DNA of 64,000 bases, taken from contig JBAIAC010000033.1 in NCBI GenBank assembly GCA_037349315.1, positions 15,828,001 through 15,892,000 on the forward strand. The letters run 5' to 3'. This document shows positions 1 through 13,104 of this stretch, piece by piece (position 1 is the first letter of the stretch; each line of letters starts with the position of its first letter). The DNA comes from Chelydra serpentina. Taxonomy: Eukaryota > Chordata > Testudines > Chelydridae. Both the position numbers and the translations under genes were made by a program. The notes beneath the pieces are model-generated. The model was not told the origin of the DNA, made no database searches, and saw nothing but the letters and a program-made list of their open reading frames with translations.

Positions 1-420
1 AGACTTTCAATCCACTCCCTCCATGACATGGGAAGGTGCAGTGGTCACTTAGTATAGTAAAGTTATTCTATAGGATTCCTCTTCAAAGAGAGTTCCGCAT
101 GGAAGAAGCAGAGACCATCAGCTGGCCCCCACACACTATGGAGATGGGGAGCCCATCCCTTGGAATGCAGAGAGGGCTGGCAGGTCCAGAGAATCCATGT
201 GTTGCCAGGAGCCCATTCCCAAGAGAATGAGTTGTCAGGGGGCAGCAAGGCCCTATGCCAACCACGACCACAGAGCTGTGGGAGGGCATTGGCAGGACCA
301 GAAAACTCTTCAGCATCATGAATACTGACTCTCAAGGGAATGAGGCTATGAGAGAGGTTGAGGTGCCTAGGCCCTGTAGAAAGGTTGGCTGTCTAATAAT
401 AAATAGAGATATGCCAGTCC

Positions 421-606
421 CCTAGAACTGGAATGACCTTGAAAGGTCATTGAGTCCAGTCCCCTGCCTTCACTAACAGGACCAAGTACTGTCCCCTGAC
501 AGATTTTTGCCCCAGATCCCTAAATGGCCCCCTCAAGGATTAAACTCACAACCCTGGGTTTAGCAGGCCAATGCTCAAACTACTGAGCTATTCTTCTCCC
601 ACCCCC
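421..606 (-). mobile_element. tRNA-derived turtle SINE with CR1-like tail
   Basis: Read on the minus strand: AATAGCTCAGTAGTTTGAGC (A-box region), GCATTGGCCTGCTAAACCCA and GGTTGTGAGTTTAATCC (B-box region), then GAGGGGGCCATTTAGGGATC. The tail is a diverged version (GGACTGGACTCAATGACC) of the CR1-like end seen in the two sense copies. Pol III-transcribed non-autonomous retroposon, old copy. Confidence 0.8.
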
Positions 607-632
607 CGCCCCCATGGCTCTGCAGCACTCTG

Positions 633-1850
633 CTGTGATGGGTTCCCTGGGGTGAAGTCTGGCACCTTGGGACCATTGTGCCCCCCTGAACTCTCTCTAG
701 CTGGACTGTCTTTCAAAATGCCTTGCTAGTGACCAGCAGCAAGCCCCTCCAGGCGCTGTGATCACTCAGCACAACAGCATGTGGAGCCCCACACACCCAG
801 CTAGATTGCATGAATGCTCCCAGAGCCACTCACGAATCACACCGGGAAAGGCACCAGCCAAATCCCCCCAGCTCCCAGCGTTGTACCTCAGGAATATACC
901 GCCTTGCACTGCTCAAGACAAGCAATGCAGATTTATTAATTGATTCACCACTTCATCAATGGCAAGTGGCCGTACACCAGCCTTTGCAAAACCTGAGCAG
1001 ATTTACCACACACTTCAGGCAAACTCACTGGTAAAGATAAACAGTTAAACAAATGTATTGACTACAAAAGATAGATTTTAAGTGACAGGCAAAAAGTCAC
1101 AGTTACTTACCAAAATAAAATAAAATATAAGCACACAGTTTAAACTCTCAACCATACTAGACTGGGCAACATCTAGATTAAGCAGTTTTTCTCACCCCAC
1201 TGGATATTGCAGTTCATAGTAGACAGATTTCACCCTTGAAATCTGGGGTAGTCCCCTCAGTTGGAGTCTTCAGAGTGTCCTTGTTGCTTGCAGTGTAGGT
1301 GGGTGAAGGAGAAAAGCCCAGCATGTGGCCACTGTGTCTGTTTTATACCCCCAGTCCTATGTGCTTGGGGAGCACAAGTCCAGGCATGTCTGGGGGGCAT
1401 TGCTGAGTCTCCAGGCAAGGTTGAGCAATTTCCCATGTGTGGCCTCATTCAGGTGAGTCATTGAATTGTAGTGCCTTTGCTGGACAGTGGTTGTTGATGG
1501 GTTGTTTGACACCGTGCCCGGGTGTTGGTTACTTTCCTGGCTGTTGCCTCTGGGGAGCTAATACCTGGCTGATTCCCCAATTTACAGCATGTTTTAGTGA
1601 CAACCATATAACACAATTCTCATAACTTCATATGCACTAAAGATGTACATATTTAGATAGAACAGTGGGTTTCAGCAGTTCATAACCTTTCCCCGATACC
1701 TCACATGGAATTCTTTATATGCAAGATCACAATTAAAGATAAATGAGGAATATGGGGGTTACAGGACTCTCCCCTATATTCACCTGCCTCATCCCCCGTG
1801 TCACACCTGCCTCAATTTCCCTTCTCTCACAGGGCTCATCAGTAACTCAC
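633..1850. repeat. LTR-like interspersed repeat
   Basis: TGTGATGGGTTCCCTGGGG at the left and GTGTCACACCTGCC-type sequence at the right bracket an AT-rich core (ACAGTTACTTACCAAAATAA, ATAAAATATAAGCACACAGT) that resembles the core of 52031-53174. No coding motifs, no clear target duplication; class uncertain. Confidence 0.35.
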
Positions 1851-3280
1851 CATCACAGTCCAACAGTAATTAAAACATTCCCCTTCTGAGGTACAACTTA
1901 AGTCCTCACTAAATAAAGGACCCTCGAAGACCCAACCCCAGTTCAATGTTTCTCTCCTGTTGAGTCAGAAGTCCCTAGTCCTCCATCCTAAAGGGTTCAG
2001 GTCCTTTACTCCTTGCAGCAGTCAGTCTTGCTCCCTGCAGCTGCTTCCTCAAGCCAGCTATAGGTTTCCAGGCTTCTGTCCTGCCTAATCCTCCTACCTA
2101 GAGTGTTACCAGCTCGCATTCAAGCTCCCTTAGTGGCTACTCCGGGGTCCATCCCCTCCTCTCCTATAAACCAGGTTTCGCCTGAGTTAATCCCATGACT
2201 TCATTACCTCATTCATTATTACCCACCTGGGGAGGGGAGCTGATCTGGGCACAGGGGGGCTGAGGTCCCATTTCCTCTTAAAGGGGCCAGCCACCTTGTA
2301 ACACCACTCTATGCTTGCTCGATTCACAGCCCTGTTCTAGAGGAGGCTGCTGCTGAATAAATCATGTTGCTGCTTCCTGCCTTGGTTAAATGAGATAGTG
2401 ATAAAGAGAAGTTTGGTAACGAGGTGAAGGAAAGAGGCTGGAAACCTACAAAATAAACTTTGTATTGTTCCCCCTAGACTCCCAAAGTTGATCCTGGCCA
2501 TTGTACTGAAGGAGAGGCTAACTTTCATCTTAATTCTGAACTTCCATTTTTCTGGCCCTAATCTATACAGTGCTAAGTGCGAAAACTATTCTGTTGCTTA
2601 AATACTACATATGTGTAAAAAAAAATTGACTTAGAAAAAGACTAAAAGCTGTCTCATATGTATGTTTGGAGAAACAATGAAAGATCACTACTGGATAGAT
2701 TGTATTGTGTATCTGAGATACGTATAGATAAGAACAAATGGTCTTCAGAACACTTTAAATGTTCATGCCACAAAACCACTGGCAACTTCTTCGGTGCACC
2801 ATATACGGGCAAGACATTCACCATTGAGCTGTAGAAGGTTGCAATATGAAGCTGGGATGATAGGATGCCTCGTCTTCAGCAGAGGCAAGCTTTGTCAGAT
2901 TGTGTACTCTGGGCTGTGGATCAGTCCTTTTACTACTTTCAAGTTTCTGTCTTCTTGGATTGTGGTTAAGAACATTTCATGGAAGAAGATCAAGTTTCTC
3001 TCTAACTCTGTTTAAAAATGTCAGGGCCTTTCCTCTTTTCTGTTGCTGACATTCCTTAGAATAATGCATAATGGGCAATTCTTAGTGTCCTTTTTTGTGT
3101 GGAAATGTGGAATTTATTCCGTTAAGATTTATATGTCCACCTGCATGTATCCATTGATTTGGACAGTATTGGTCAGAGAAAAAAGGCATCATGATACAAT
3201 ATTTATAACATGTTATTCTCCACCTACTCGTAGGAAGAGAACAAACTCTTATCGCTTCAAAGCAACATGCAGGAAATATG

Positions 3281-3380
3281 GGTGAAATTCTGCTCTCAGT
3301 TACACCAGTGTAGATATCCAATGGAATTCAGTGGAGTTACCCCTCATTTACACCAGAGTAAATGAGAGAAGAATTTGGCC
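3281..3380. repeat. Miniature element, CTGATTCTCCTCTCA-type family
   Basis: GGTGAAATTCTGCTCTCAGT at the left, AATGAGAGAAGAATTTGGCC at the right, with TACACCAGTGTA and GGAGTTACCCCTCATTTACA inside. Old, imperfectly palindromic copy. Confidence 0.5.
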
Positions 3381-3744
3381 ACCAGGCAATGATTATTAGA
3401 AAGCATTTTGTTTAGCTAACGTCCCGGAACATACCACATGCAGATTTTATTTACAGTGTACACAGTGGAAAATAAACATTGAATAATCATTTTGGATTAG
3501 ACAATTATATGAAATTAACAGTATCAGTTGATGTTTAAATCTCTACATTGTTTTTTTGTTATTAATAAAGAGATTTTATTTTTCCAATGTGAATCTAATA
3601 TATTCTCTGCCAGACAATACTGTGAAACAATTAGTTTCTGAATAACATAACGTTTGGTTAATTTGCTGAAAGAATAATGGTTACCATTTATTTAACTTAG
3701 TCTGTAGATTTTTTTTTTTTCCCCCTTAACATGTATGCCCAGAT

Positions 3745-4078
3745 CAGTAGCGTAGCCGGGGGGGGAGCAGGGGGAGAGACCGCTCCCCCTGTGAAGAGAA
3801 GCGGCGCTAAGGCGTCGCCCGAGCCTTGCTGCGGGAGCTGGGCTCGGGGGCACTTGAAAAGGCCGGTGGCTCCTGCCACTGCGGGAACCACTGGCCCTTT
3901 AAAGCGCCCCCCCCCCCCCCAGCCCCGCGGGCTCGGGCGGGGATTTAAAAGGCCCGGGGGCTCCGCAGCAGCTGGAGCCCCGGGCCCTTTAAAGCGCCGC
4001 CGGGGTGAGTACAGGGAGAGCGGCGCCTTTTTATAGCGCCGCCGCTCCCCCTGTGCTCTAAACCTGGCTATGCCACTG
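3745..4078. mobile_element. hAT-type miniature element with 8-bp target duplication
   Basis: Ends CAGTAGCGTAGCCGGGG and CCTGGCTATGCCACTG are inverted repeats; flanks are exact 8-bp repeats GCCCAGAT (3737-3744 and 4079-4086). The interior is very GC-rich (GGCCCTTTAAAGCGCC blocks in both halves) and partly self-complementary. The reading frames on both strands here are composition artefacts. Confidence 0.88.
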
Positions 4079-4168
4079 GCCCAGATCCACAAAGATATAG
4101 AAGCATCTAATTTCCATTGATTTTAATGGAAGTCAAGAGCCTAAATATCTTTGTGGAACTGACCCATA
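4079..4168. mobile_element. Palindromic miniature element, host of the hAT-type insertion
   Basis: GCCCAGATCCACAAAGATAT at the left pairs with TAAATATCTTTGTGGAACTG at the right around a GATTTTAATGGAAGTCAA centre. The hAT-type element has inserted next to its left tip and duplicated GCCCAGAT. Confidence 0.5.
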
Positions 4169-4358
4169 TCTGCCAAGCTCTGCCAACTTGACATACCTCA
4201 TAAGGGTTTCACTTGCCAGGTAAACTTGATTATACAACTACTAGACATTAGTTCCAAAGCATGTTGAATATGGTTTAAGTAAAGTACATTGGCTAACATA
4301 CAAAAATATTTGAAAGCTTGTTCTCAAAATATTAACCTTTGATTTGTATTACTGATTA

Positions 4359-4360
<2 letters not shown>

Positions 4361-4404
<44 letters not shown>
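4361..4404. repeat. (AT)n microsatellite
   Basis: About 22 uninterrupted AT units. Confidence 0.97.
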
Positions 4405-4408
<4 letters not shown>

Positions 4409-4867
4409 CTTCAGAAACAGCCACATGGTGGCACTGTTTATTCTTAACAGAAGATGATAGCTTATCTCAAGAACTAAAGCCTGGTGCTGTAGAAAATGCA
4501 TTATTCTTTTCAAAATGTGTAGTTTAAGTTCAGTGAAATGAATCATTTTCAGGAGGATGTAGTTCCAGCGAATGATAGTTATGGTGACACATTGATGAGC
4601 CATAATGGCAGTATACCTACAATTTGTTGTAGGCCAGACTTGGCCTTAAAGTAGGGTTTGCTGCAAGGCAGCAGGGTGTAATTACCAAAACAAAAAGAAA
4701 CAGATACTGTATGTCATCCCTTGCTAATGACCACAACATTTTCTTACCCAGTAATCTGTAAGAAAAAGCCACAAAAGTGCAGCACTAAAGAAAAACTTGG
4801 TGGCACAAAATTATTCCAGCCAATTGAGTGGAAATGACAGAGAGTAATATGAAGTTATCTTTGACAG

Positions 4868-4946
4868 GGAGATGTGTGTTTGGAATGTCACTAGTGGACA
4901 GTGCATTGAGAACGCAAACCTTCCTTATAGGCATACAGCAATCTGT
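4868..4946 (+). CDS. WDR72: WDR72 exon (window exon 1)
   Basis: 79 bp: one base completing a split codon, then 26 codons reading [19 protein letters not shown] and ending PYRHTAIC. Acceptor is ttgacag, donor gtaagtatag. It holds the end of an N-terminal WD blade (CVWNV). It ends in phase 0, matching the next exon, which starts in phase 0. The preceding exon, expected to end in an ...AAENG-like peptide, was not found between 1 and 4867 and probably lies upstream. Confidence 0.9.
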
Positions 4947-7900
4947 GTAAGTATAGCAACTTTTCATTGAATATTTCAATGTTTTACTATGTGAGTTGCA
5001 CATTATTAATAATAATTATTATTTTATTACATCTCTGATTTGGGGGAAAAGTGTTTTAAAATTGTTTATGAATGTAACATACTTCATAAGGAAGAAAACA
5101 GAGAGAGCAAAAAACTTGTTGCAGTGTATGTAGCATCTTACCATTTATTATTTATTCCTGTTTCATTTTCCATCTGGGAAATTAACTAAAAAAATTTCCG
5201 CTTTGTGTTTCACCTCTGTTTCTCAGACAAATAGAAGCATTTCTTTTTCAGCCACTAATGTTTCTAGAAAGTAATATCCATATATTTATTGATTGTGACA
5301 TTTGAGCTTCAGGTATTGATGCATAGTAAGGCCATTTCTTGTGGTTTTTGTTTTGGCCTTCATGAGGGCAACATGGAAAATGTTAGTTTAAGGTCGTCTG
5401 TCTTGAAAATGGATAAATGCAAACTCTATAGCCAAACATTTTGTAAGACAGTTTGCTAGTGATCTTACTTTTAAACCTAGATAAATTAGTTGGAGGGTTT
5501 TGATTGTCTAGCTGCTAACCTCCAGGAAAATACTTGGTTCTCTTTCCAAAAATGCACTTTCATTCATGACAGAGCTCAGTGGTGGAACACTTATTTTTAG
5601 ATGTCAAATTGCTTTAAATCTTTCTTCAGTCAGTTCCCTTTCAAGTCTCTGCTTTGAAGTATATCCAGGTACTTGCGAAGTACCTTGATGTTGGAGAGTG
5701 AGGGGTGTGTGAAATATGTATGTATATGATTTAGGAGTGGCTCTGATTCAGAGAGCTGCTGGTTTATTTCTGGATGTGTTCATGAAAGAATTGCTCAGGA
5801 CCCCTAAGTTAATTAAAACGCTGTTTTTCTTGAGTGTGGAAGTCTAGGTTGCAAGTGCTGAAAGTCTGAACTTTTTAGAGCTTTCATGAGACTCCCAGGC
5901 TACAGGAAAATTTAAATATTTCAAAGCTTGTAGAGGAAATACTGTTTCCATGCAACTTTTTTGGTTTGCCTGGTTGACTTAAGCATAAATATCAATGATA
6001 GTTTTTAAATGACCTTGTTTCTTCAACTTGTCAATTAACAATTAAATGCACTTTTATAGTTTTATCAACAGACTTGGGGCCTGTATGCCATATCGTAATG
6101 AAAATCACTCCTCAACAATTCGTATTACCATACATATAACAGCAATAATGTTGTAACAGTGGGTCCAATATGTTCTGCTGTGGGGTGTGGCTCAATTAGA
6201 TGTAAAGAGTTAAGGAGCTGGAGAACTACTAAAAAGAGAGATGTGAGCTAGCCGGTTGGTTTACTACCAGTCCATTGTGCTATTATAGGAGATCAAAGGT
6301 AGAGCCCTTATACCTTGCTCTTAATGCCAGGTAGCTTGGGAGGGCAGGAGAAACAACATACTCCTCTCCAGGAAAGACTAGCACCCCTCACTAGGAGGTA
6401 TGTGGAAACATTGAAAAGACGATAAAAGGAGAAAATGGGTATCTAAGAGGAAAATTGGGGTGGGGGGGAAAGGAGGTAGGACAGGAATCATCATTCTTAA
6501 AAGAACAGCCTTCAAAAGTGAGTACTACCTGGTATTACTGCTCCAGATGTACTGATTGATGGTAGTATTTGTGAGAGCATTACTGCCTGCAAGAGGTTAT
6601 TCTGAGATGGGTGCAGACACATGCAGATTTTGATGGTATCCGCACATGAAAAATGTTGCTTGATTGCTAATTAACATTTCACAAATCTAGTTTCATAGGT
6701 TCCTTCTGTACTCATGTATGCCTCAGCAGAAAATAGCAGATGTCAGGACACTGCAAACTGAGCATTTGCCATTTTAAATTTAAACACAGGGAGCAACAGG
6801 CCTGTTAATCATTTGTGGTTAAGTAAATGTGAGATCTTCTCTTCCTAGAGGATTGACTGTCTAAATCTGCCAGTTAAAAGCTGCTTTTTTAAAGAATAGC
6901 AGTAGCTACAAATGGTTGAAAGCATTTGTTGCTGTGTTTCTGTGGAGCCAAAGTAATGTTTCAAGTTATGATAACATTTCCAGATATGCATTCTTTGTGG
7001 TGTGTAGCTGTGTATATCTTTTTCCATTTTATTTATGTAACTCTTTATAATTTTCAGATATTATTTAGTTAACTGTAACAAAATGGAATAAGTTTCTAAA
7101 ACTAAAAGTATATAAAGCTAAGCAATAATGAATAAAAAAGTATAATTCAGCAGTATATTTTCATGCTAGTACATGATCACTCAATTTATTTTGACAACTT
7201 TATTTAGAGTCCATTTGAAGCAACAGTCCCAGGCCCTAGGCATTTTTACAACATTTACACATACAATTACAAATAAAAATCACACAAAATCCAAATGTAC
7301 ATGCATACCATAATAATACTTGCCCAAAATAACATCCACACTAGCTACTTTGCATCCACCACCCAATAGCCAACCCCACCCTCAGACACCTAAAAACAAT
7401 GTGCTGAATACTGACAACTTTGGCCTCCTTTTTAAACAAGTGAATTCCATAGTTGAGAATCCCTCCTGGAAAATAATGTACCATCAGCCCTCTTCTTTTT
7501 CAAATTGGTGGGTTTTAGGTTAGAGCACCATCAGAATGGCAGCAGTGTCTCATGGATGGGGAGAGATGAGGTCTCTCAGTTGAACAAATCCCAAACCCAC
7601 TTAGGGTTTTATAGGGTAAAATTAACCCCTTTAACTCCACCAGGAATTTAATAGTTAGCTAGTCTAGATTATGGAGCTCTGGTGTGATGTGATGTCTGCA
7701 TGAGGCCTCCTCAATAAGCATTCATTTGCATTAATTTCATCTTGCCATCATACACTTCAGAATGTTAGTGTCATGAGATGAAGCAGGGAGCTTCTTTTTT
7801 TGTTCAGAATTATGTACAGGTATTAACAGGCTCACCTGTATGATTCTATGCTGTTTAAAAATAAGTTTTAATTACAGTTTTTAAAAATGGTGTGTATGAA

Positions 7901-7975
7901 AGCCAGAAATAATATGCAAGTGAATTTGTGTAGCTCTCTCTGTTAACCTTTTCTTGCTTAATTCCATTTGGACAG
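4947..7975. other. Intron without recognised features
   Basis: WDR72 intron. AT-rich, with no long open frame and no repeat I recognise. Confidence 0.6.
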
Positions 7976-8150
7976 TATTACCATTGCTCCTTCCGAATGA
8001 CAGGAGATGGCTGGCTTCTGTGTTGTGGACAATATCAAGATGTCCTCATTATTGATGCTAAGACTTTGGCTGTTCTTCACACTTTAATATCTTTTCAGTC
8101 TTCTGACTGGATCAGTTGCATGTGCATTGTTCACTCCACAAGGATTCAAG
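7976..8150 (+). CDS. WDR72: WDR72 exon (window exon 2)
   Basis: 175 bp, 58 codons plus one base, starting [20 protein letters not shown] and continuing with [15 protein letters not shown]. Acceptor ttggacag; donor gtacat. The ATG at 7997 is an internal methionine (FRMTG), not a start. A C-rich WD strand ([15 protein letters not shown]) is visible. The last base G joins AA of the next exon to give Glu. Confidence 0.95.
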
Positions 8151-8892
8151 GTACATATAGTAGTGACATGCAGAAATTAGCATGTAGGCCAGCCAGTCAT
8201 GTCTTGTTTTTATATAGAGCACCAAATGCCTAAATGTTCTTTCTATACCATATTTTAATTATAGTTAAATATATTGTTATGTTTCACAAATACATTCAGG
8301 ATGTAAAATACTTCAATATCAGTGCTTCAAGATACATTTACATTTTAATGTAAATCAGACTTAAATTACTGTGTTTTGCTTCTTAAGCAGAAACCTGAGA
8401 GCCGGAAAGAATTATTTTCTTACACTTTGCTTGTAATTAGCTCAGTTAATAGGCTACCTGTGAAAATGATTATATGAGTGTGAAATTAGGGAGATTATGT
8501 GTGTTCAAGGCCTGATTTTTCAAAAGTGTTTATTTGCTGTTGCATTAACAAAGTGTTTGTGCAATTATTCACCTAGTTTGCTCACACAGTTACCTTGATC
8601 AAATATCCTATTTGCACATGAGATTGATGATTAAGCACATGGTTGAGCATTTCTGTATACAAGGACCCTGTTTCCCTGCACAGTACAGTGACTACACATA
8701 CAAATTAGACCTTCTGTTTTGTGTGTACAGTCTGGAACATCAGGTCCAAAAGACTAAAGTTGGTATTTCCAAAACAGAGCTCCACAGTGTGCACCAAAAT
8801 AGCATTGGTGATACTTGAGTTCTCATTTGGCTGAAGTCACAGTGACTTGAGTTTAGTTTCATATTAAACAGCTTTGTATTACCTTTTTATAG

Positions 8893-8969
8893 AAGATTCA
8901 CTAGTAGCAGTATCTGTAACTGGAGATCTTAAAGTATGGGATCTGTCCTCATCGGTGACCAGTATACAG
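8893..8969 (+). CDS. WDR72: WDR72 exon (window exon 3)
   Basis: 77 bp, entered in phase 1: two bases complete Glu, then 25 codons DSLVAVSVTGDLKVWDLSSS and onward to SIQ. It carries a canonical WD strand (GDLKVWDL). Acceptor tttttatag; donor gtcagt. Too short and too far from a start codon to stand as an open frame of its own. Confidence 0.92.
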
Positions 8970-9174
8970 GTCAGTTTCCATGAAACGTGAAGTCTTAACC
9001 TAAAACAGGAATGTAACGTATAGAACATGGAAGTATTGTCAGGATACAAAAATACTGAATCTGAACATAATGTTTTGTGAATGTGTATTAAACAGAGTTA
9101 GTTATTTTTGTAAACATGTTTGTTGAAAAGGCTAAGGCTCTTACTAAACCCTATTTCTTCATTCTCAATAAAAT

Positions 9175-9545
9175 TCCTAGAATCCATCCTTCCTATCTCC
9201 ACTAAAGACTGGTCCATGTCTTTATACATCTCTTGCCTTGACTACTGCGTCATCTGGCTTTCCTACATCTTGCCTGTTATTCTTCCACACTAATGCTAAG
9301 ATCATAATCCTTTCTTGTCACTCCCTCCTCTAAACCCCTTCTTCCCTCCTTCCACATTATGTTCAAAGCTCTGCATAATTCTACCTGTATGCTCTCTTGG
9401 TCCTTCTTTCTGTCTCCTCTATACTGTTATTGTATCCTTCTCCCACTGTTTACTTTTCATATTCTTTCATGCTATCCTCTTCATTTGGAACAGCCTTTCA
9501 CTCACGCTGTATCAAGTGCCCCCTCTCTCCTCAAGTCTACTTATT
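9175..9545 (+). repeat. Ancient LINE relic (CR1/L2/L3-like)
   Basis: CCTTGACTACTGCGTCATCT (a DYC motif), then pyrimidine-rich RT C-terminal-like sequence CACTCCCTCCTCTAAACCCC and TTTGGAACAGCC. This resembles the decayed end of an L2/L3-type reverse transcriptase. No frame is intact. Confidence 0.4.
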
Positions 9546-9765
9546 GTGTAAAGTTTATGAATATTAATATTCTCACCAAAGCTGCCCTGACACCTGTTTG
9601 TGCTGGAACTCGAGTCCTAGCTTTTCTTTTGTCCCACTTAATCTGCAAGTACTTTAGGCCAAGGACTTTGATGGTTTGGGACAAATTCATCCATGGTGTA
9701 ATTCCACTGACATCAGTAGCATTAAAATGTGGATGAATTCAACTTCTTGTTTTTTGTAAGCACAC

Positions 9766-10140
9766 AGGAACATAAAAATGGCCAGACTGAAGCAGACATA
9801 AGCCCATCTAGTCTAGTGCAATGGTCAGAACCAGATGCTTCAGAGGAAAATGTCAGAACCCTGCAGTAGACAGATGTGGCCCCCATATTAGTTCAAATCT
9901 TGGTCTCTAATAGATAGGGATTTACTTAAATCCTGAAGCATGAGGTTTAATATCCCTTTCAGAATTTTTGTTGCTGTTTATTATAACTCTGGATAGTCTT
10001 GATATCCATATACATGTCCAGTTCCTTTTAGAATCTGGCTAAATTCTTGCCCCAACAACTTCCTGTGGCAATGAGATCCACAACACTTACATTGTTATAT
10101 AAAAAAAATTAGTACTATTACTAATAAAGGACTCAAATTT
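9766..10140 (-). mobile_element. CR1 LINE 3' fragment
   Basis: Antisense. AGGAACATAAAAATGGCCAG, CATCTAGTCTAGTG and the CCTGTGGCAATGAGATCCAC block match the reverse complement of the end of a CR1 reading frame and its 3' UTR. Diverged copy. Confidence 0.65.
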
Positions 10141-11435
10141 GTATAATCCTTTTCTTAAAATAGGAAGGTTGCCTTTTTTAGCCACAGTAGCAACATTTTT
10201 AACACCTCCTTTCTCCAGAGTACTCTTAGCTACATTAGTACCTTAATGTAGGAGTACCTCATGGGAGGTGCATATTAATTGATAGGATCAGACCCTTAAA
10301 GAGATGCTGTCAAGTTTGATGTCACTTCTAAAAACATGTTCATTGTTGTAAAAAGTCTGTGTTTAACATTTCCGTTCATTATATCAGTCGTAGATAACTA
10401 GTGCTACTGCAGCCTTGAAATTGTTGCTGTTAAAACTGAGTGATTGTGCAGTCACCAGTCACAAACAGACATAACACAAGCATATGTGGGTATTATGCCG
10501 ACCCTTTAGTGTTCTGCCCTTTGAGATGGGAGGGGTTCCGAGTTAGTGAGAATACAGCTCCTTCAAATACCTAGAGAGCACAATTCTCATCAATTGTAAT
10601 TCCCTCCTGGAGTTGCAAGGGTGAGTAAGAGGATGCCATGACATTACTGCCTGTGATAGTGGCTGTTTTGCTTTTAACCTAACAGCTGAGATTGTCTGAC
10701 CACTGTAGACCTTCTTGCAGAGAATTGATGATGGGAGAGGGATTGTTTTATGGCAGAAAATGTCAGTTTTTTGTGATGTGATCAATAATTAATAAAAATA
10801 ATTCCAACAGAACTATTTTGGGCCTGTCAGCCTCAATAGTGAGCCTTTGATATTCACATCGAAAAGGGCAAAAAGTAGGATTGTTTTCTTTTGCAAGCCA
10901 TTCATGCATTCAAAACCAAAAGGATGGGAATATAATGATCCTTAAAAGTGGTGGGAAAGTATTAATTTAAGTCAAGATCATTTACCCAGCACACAACTCA
11001 AGTGCCAGTACTATTGTGTGCTATGCTGTAGGAAAAGAATCCCCTGTTGGCCATTGTGCATCTGAAACGGCAAGCATATAGACTGCTATGGCTTTGTTGG
11101 CTTTACATGGCGCAATGGCTAGTGCATCCTCATAGTGGCAGATCTATCAATGCTGCCTATGCTCATCCCTGATCCCATCCCTCCCTGACCCTCATTGCCA
11201 CTTCTTTAAATGAGAGTTTGAAGGGAGTCCACACAGAATGCCCATCATCTCTACCGGGGCCATGAATTCTCCCCCCAACTCACTGCTTAATGAAAAGTTA
11301 CAGTTTGCATTGCATTTTGAAAGTCTGTATTTACAAAATGTTTTTAATAGCTGGTTTCTTTCCTGAAATTCATAGCCTGAAGATCCAGAATATCTTGTTT
11401 GTCTAATACTACTACTTTTCCCTCTTAAAATCTAG

Positions 11436-11555
11436 GAGAGGCAAAGTGTATATGAACAAGAATCCAAGTCTCTGGACTGTACAAACTGCCAAGCAATAAG
11501 ATTTTGCACATACACAGAAAGACTCCTCTTAGTCATTCTCGCAAACTGTTGGAAG
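11436..11555 (+). CDS. WDR72: WDR72 exon (window exon 4)
   Basis: 120 bp, exactly 40 codons in phase 0, reading [20 protein letters not shown] and [20 protein letters not shown]. Acceptor ttaaaatctag, donor gtacag. The segment [10 protein letters not shown] is a propeller strand conserved in the WDR72 family. Confidence 0.93.
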
Positions 11556-12603
11556 GTACAGCATTACACTATTACTTAATGCTTCCTATATAACATTGTT
11601 AGCAATTCAGTAGCATTTTGGAAAAGTGAATGTGATAGATTTTATATGTAAGTAGTTGTTTTCCTCGAATCAAATGAAACACCCCAAATAGCTAGTGAGC
11701 ACTATCAGAGGAAACTGCTTGCTCCATTTCTTCACCAGCTATCTTAATTGCATAGCTGAGATGATAAAGGACCAGTTTTTTAAAGGTATTTAATGTTGTG
11801 CTCTGCTCTGTATTGCAGTGCCCAAGTCTCATTTTCAAAGGTGACTTAGGTCCCGAAGTTCCACTGAAAGTCAGTATGCAGACCAGACCACATGCTGCCC
11901 CTCTGACCACCCCATTACATTCTCCTGCAACTGCAGGAGAGGAGGCCCTGTGGAATAGCAGCCTATGTGTTTTTAGAGGAGCTGGGAGTGGGATAGCCAA
12001 CTTTTGCTATGCACTCCTGGAAAGGTGTGGGTCTGCATGCTTTGTCTTTGGTGATGCAATTAATCTGTGGTGAAGAACAAATGTGTGTCCAGATGACTGA
12101 CAGAACTGTGGGCGGATCTAACAGTGTTGGGTTAAAGAAGCTAAATATGCAGTGTGATCATGCCAGGAGAACTGTCAATATTTTAAATAATATTAACAGA
12201 GGAATATAAAAGTTCTCCCAAGAGGAAATTTGAAGGTCTTGTTCTAATGGGCCATATTCACTCCTGAACTCAATGTAGATACACAGAAGATGAATTTGTA
12301 ACTACAAACAAAACAAATTCCCTGCCTCCTCCCAACCCCCTGACTGTAACTCTACCTTTAAGCCTTTAATGTTGTTTTTATTTTATTTGACAGTTTTTTC
12401 TTCCTAGAATCCATGTGGCCTGATTCTGATCTTACTGTGTTTTTAACAGTAGTGAATTTAATAGGGTAGTCTGAATGTACACCATAAAAACAGTCTCATA
12501 AATACTTTACTTTCTGAATCTTTGCTCAAAGCCAGTGTTTGTATTAAAATTAAATTGTCAACAGGAAACACATTATAGCATTCATTTATGTTTATCTCTT
12601 TAG
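11556..12603. other. Intron without recognised features
   Basis: WDR72 intron; the open stretches around 11692-12209 lack codon bias, homology or splice logic. Nothing else seen. Confidence 0.55.
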
Positions 12604-12749
12604 GTCTATGATTATTGTGATTTTTCCTTGCTGTGCACTGAATTCAACAAAAGTGGTCAGTGCTTTGCTGGTGGTGAAGTGCTAGCTGCTCAGAGACTCA
12701 TCATCTGGACGGAAGATGGTCACAGTTACATCTACCAGCTGCTGAACAG
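12604..12749 (+). CDS. WDR72: WDR72 exon (window exon 5)
   Basis: 146 bp: 48 codons plus two bases (AG, completed to Ser by the next exon). It reads [38 protein letters not shown] and HSYIYQLLN. Acceptor tctctttag, donor gtgggt. Reading past the donor runs into intron and soon meets a stop, which explains the apparent extension to 12888. Confidence 0.95.
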
Positions 12750-13104
12750 GTGGGTTCAGATTGGAAATGAACACAGAAAGTTCAGGTACAAGATGAACTT
12801 TGGGAGGTTTATTATGGAAAATCCCCACATGTCGCAAATGATGAAAAACCAGAACAAAAACACATTGGCACTAGAAGATTTACCCTGAGTTTGACAGCCC
12901 TCAGTCTTTGTTTGACACAGCAGGGGATACAGGAATAAGATTAGCCATGTAGAACTTGGGCAGCTGGTGCTGTGGTTTCAAAAAGAAATCACTTGTAATT
13001 ACTTACCCAACAACTTTAGCTGAACTTGAGAATCTTGGACACAACCATTCTGCTTGTAAAAAGACGAATTTCTAAAGCATTTGATTTTCTTTTTAATTAT
13101 GCAG

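Noticed and set aside
3697..4092. 131-aa and 101-aa proline/glycine-rich frames
   Set aside because: They lie wholly in a GC-rich miniature hAT-type element with 8-bp duplications and reflect composition only.
7997..8233. Stand-alone small genes at 7997-8233, 12628-12888, 16205-16555, 16950-17171, 19634-19912 and 21366-21881
   Set aside because: Each is a WDR72 exon plus intron read-through; the true borders are the AG/GT sites given for the exons.
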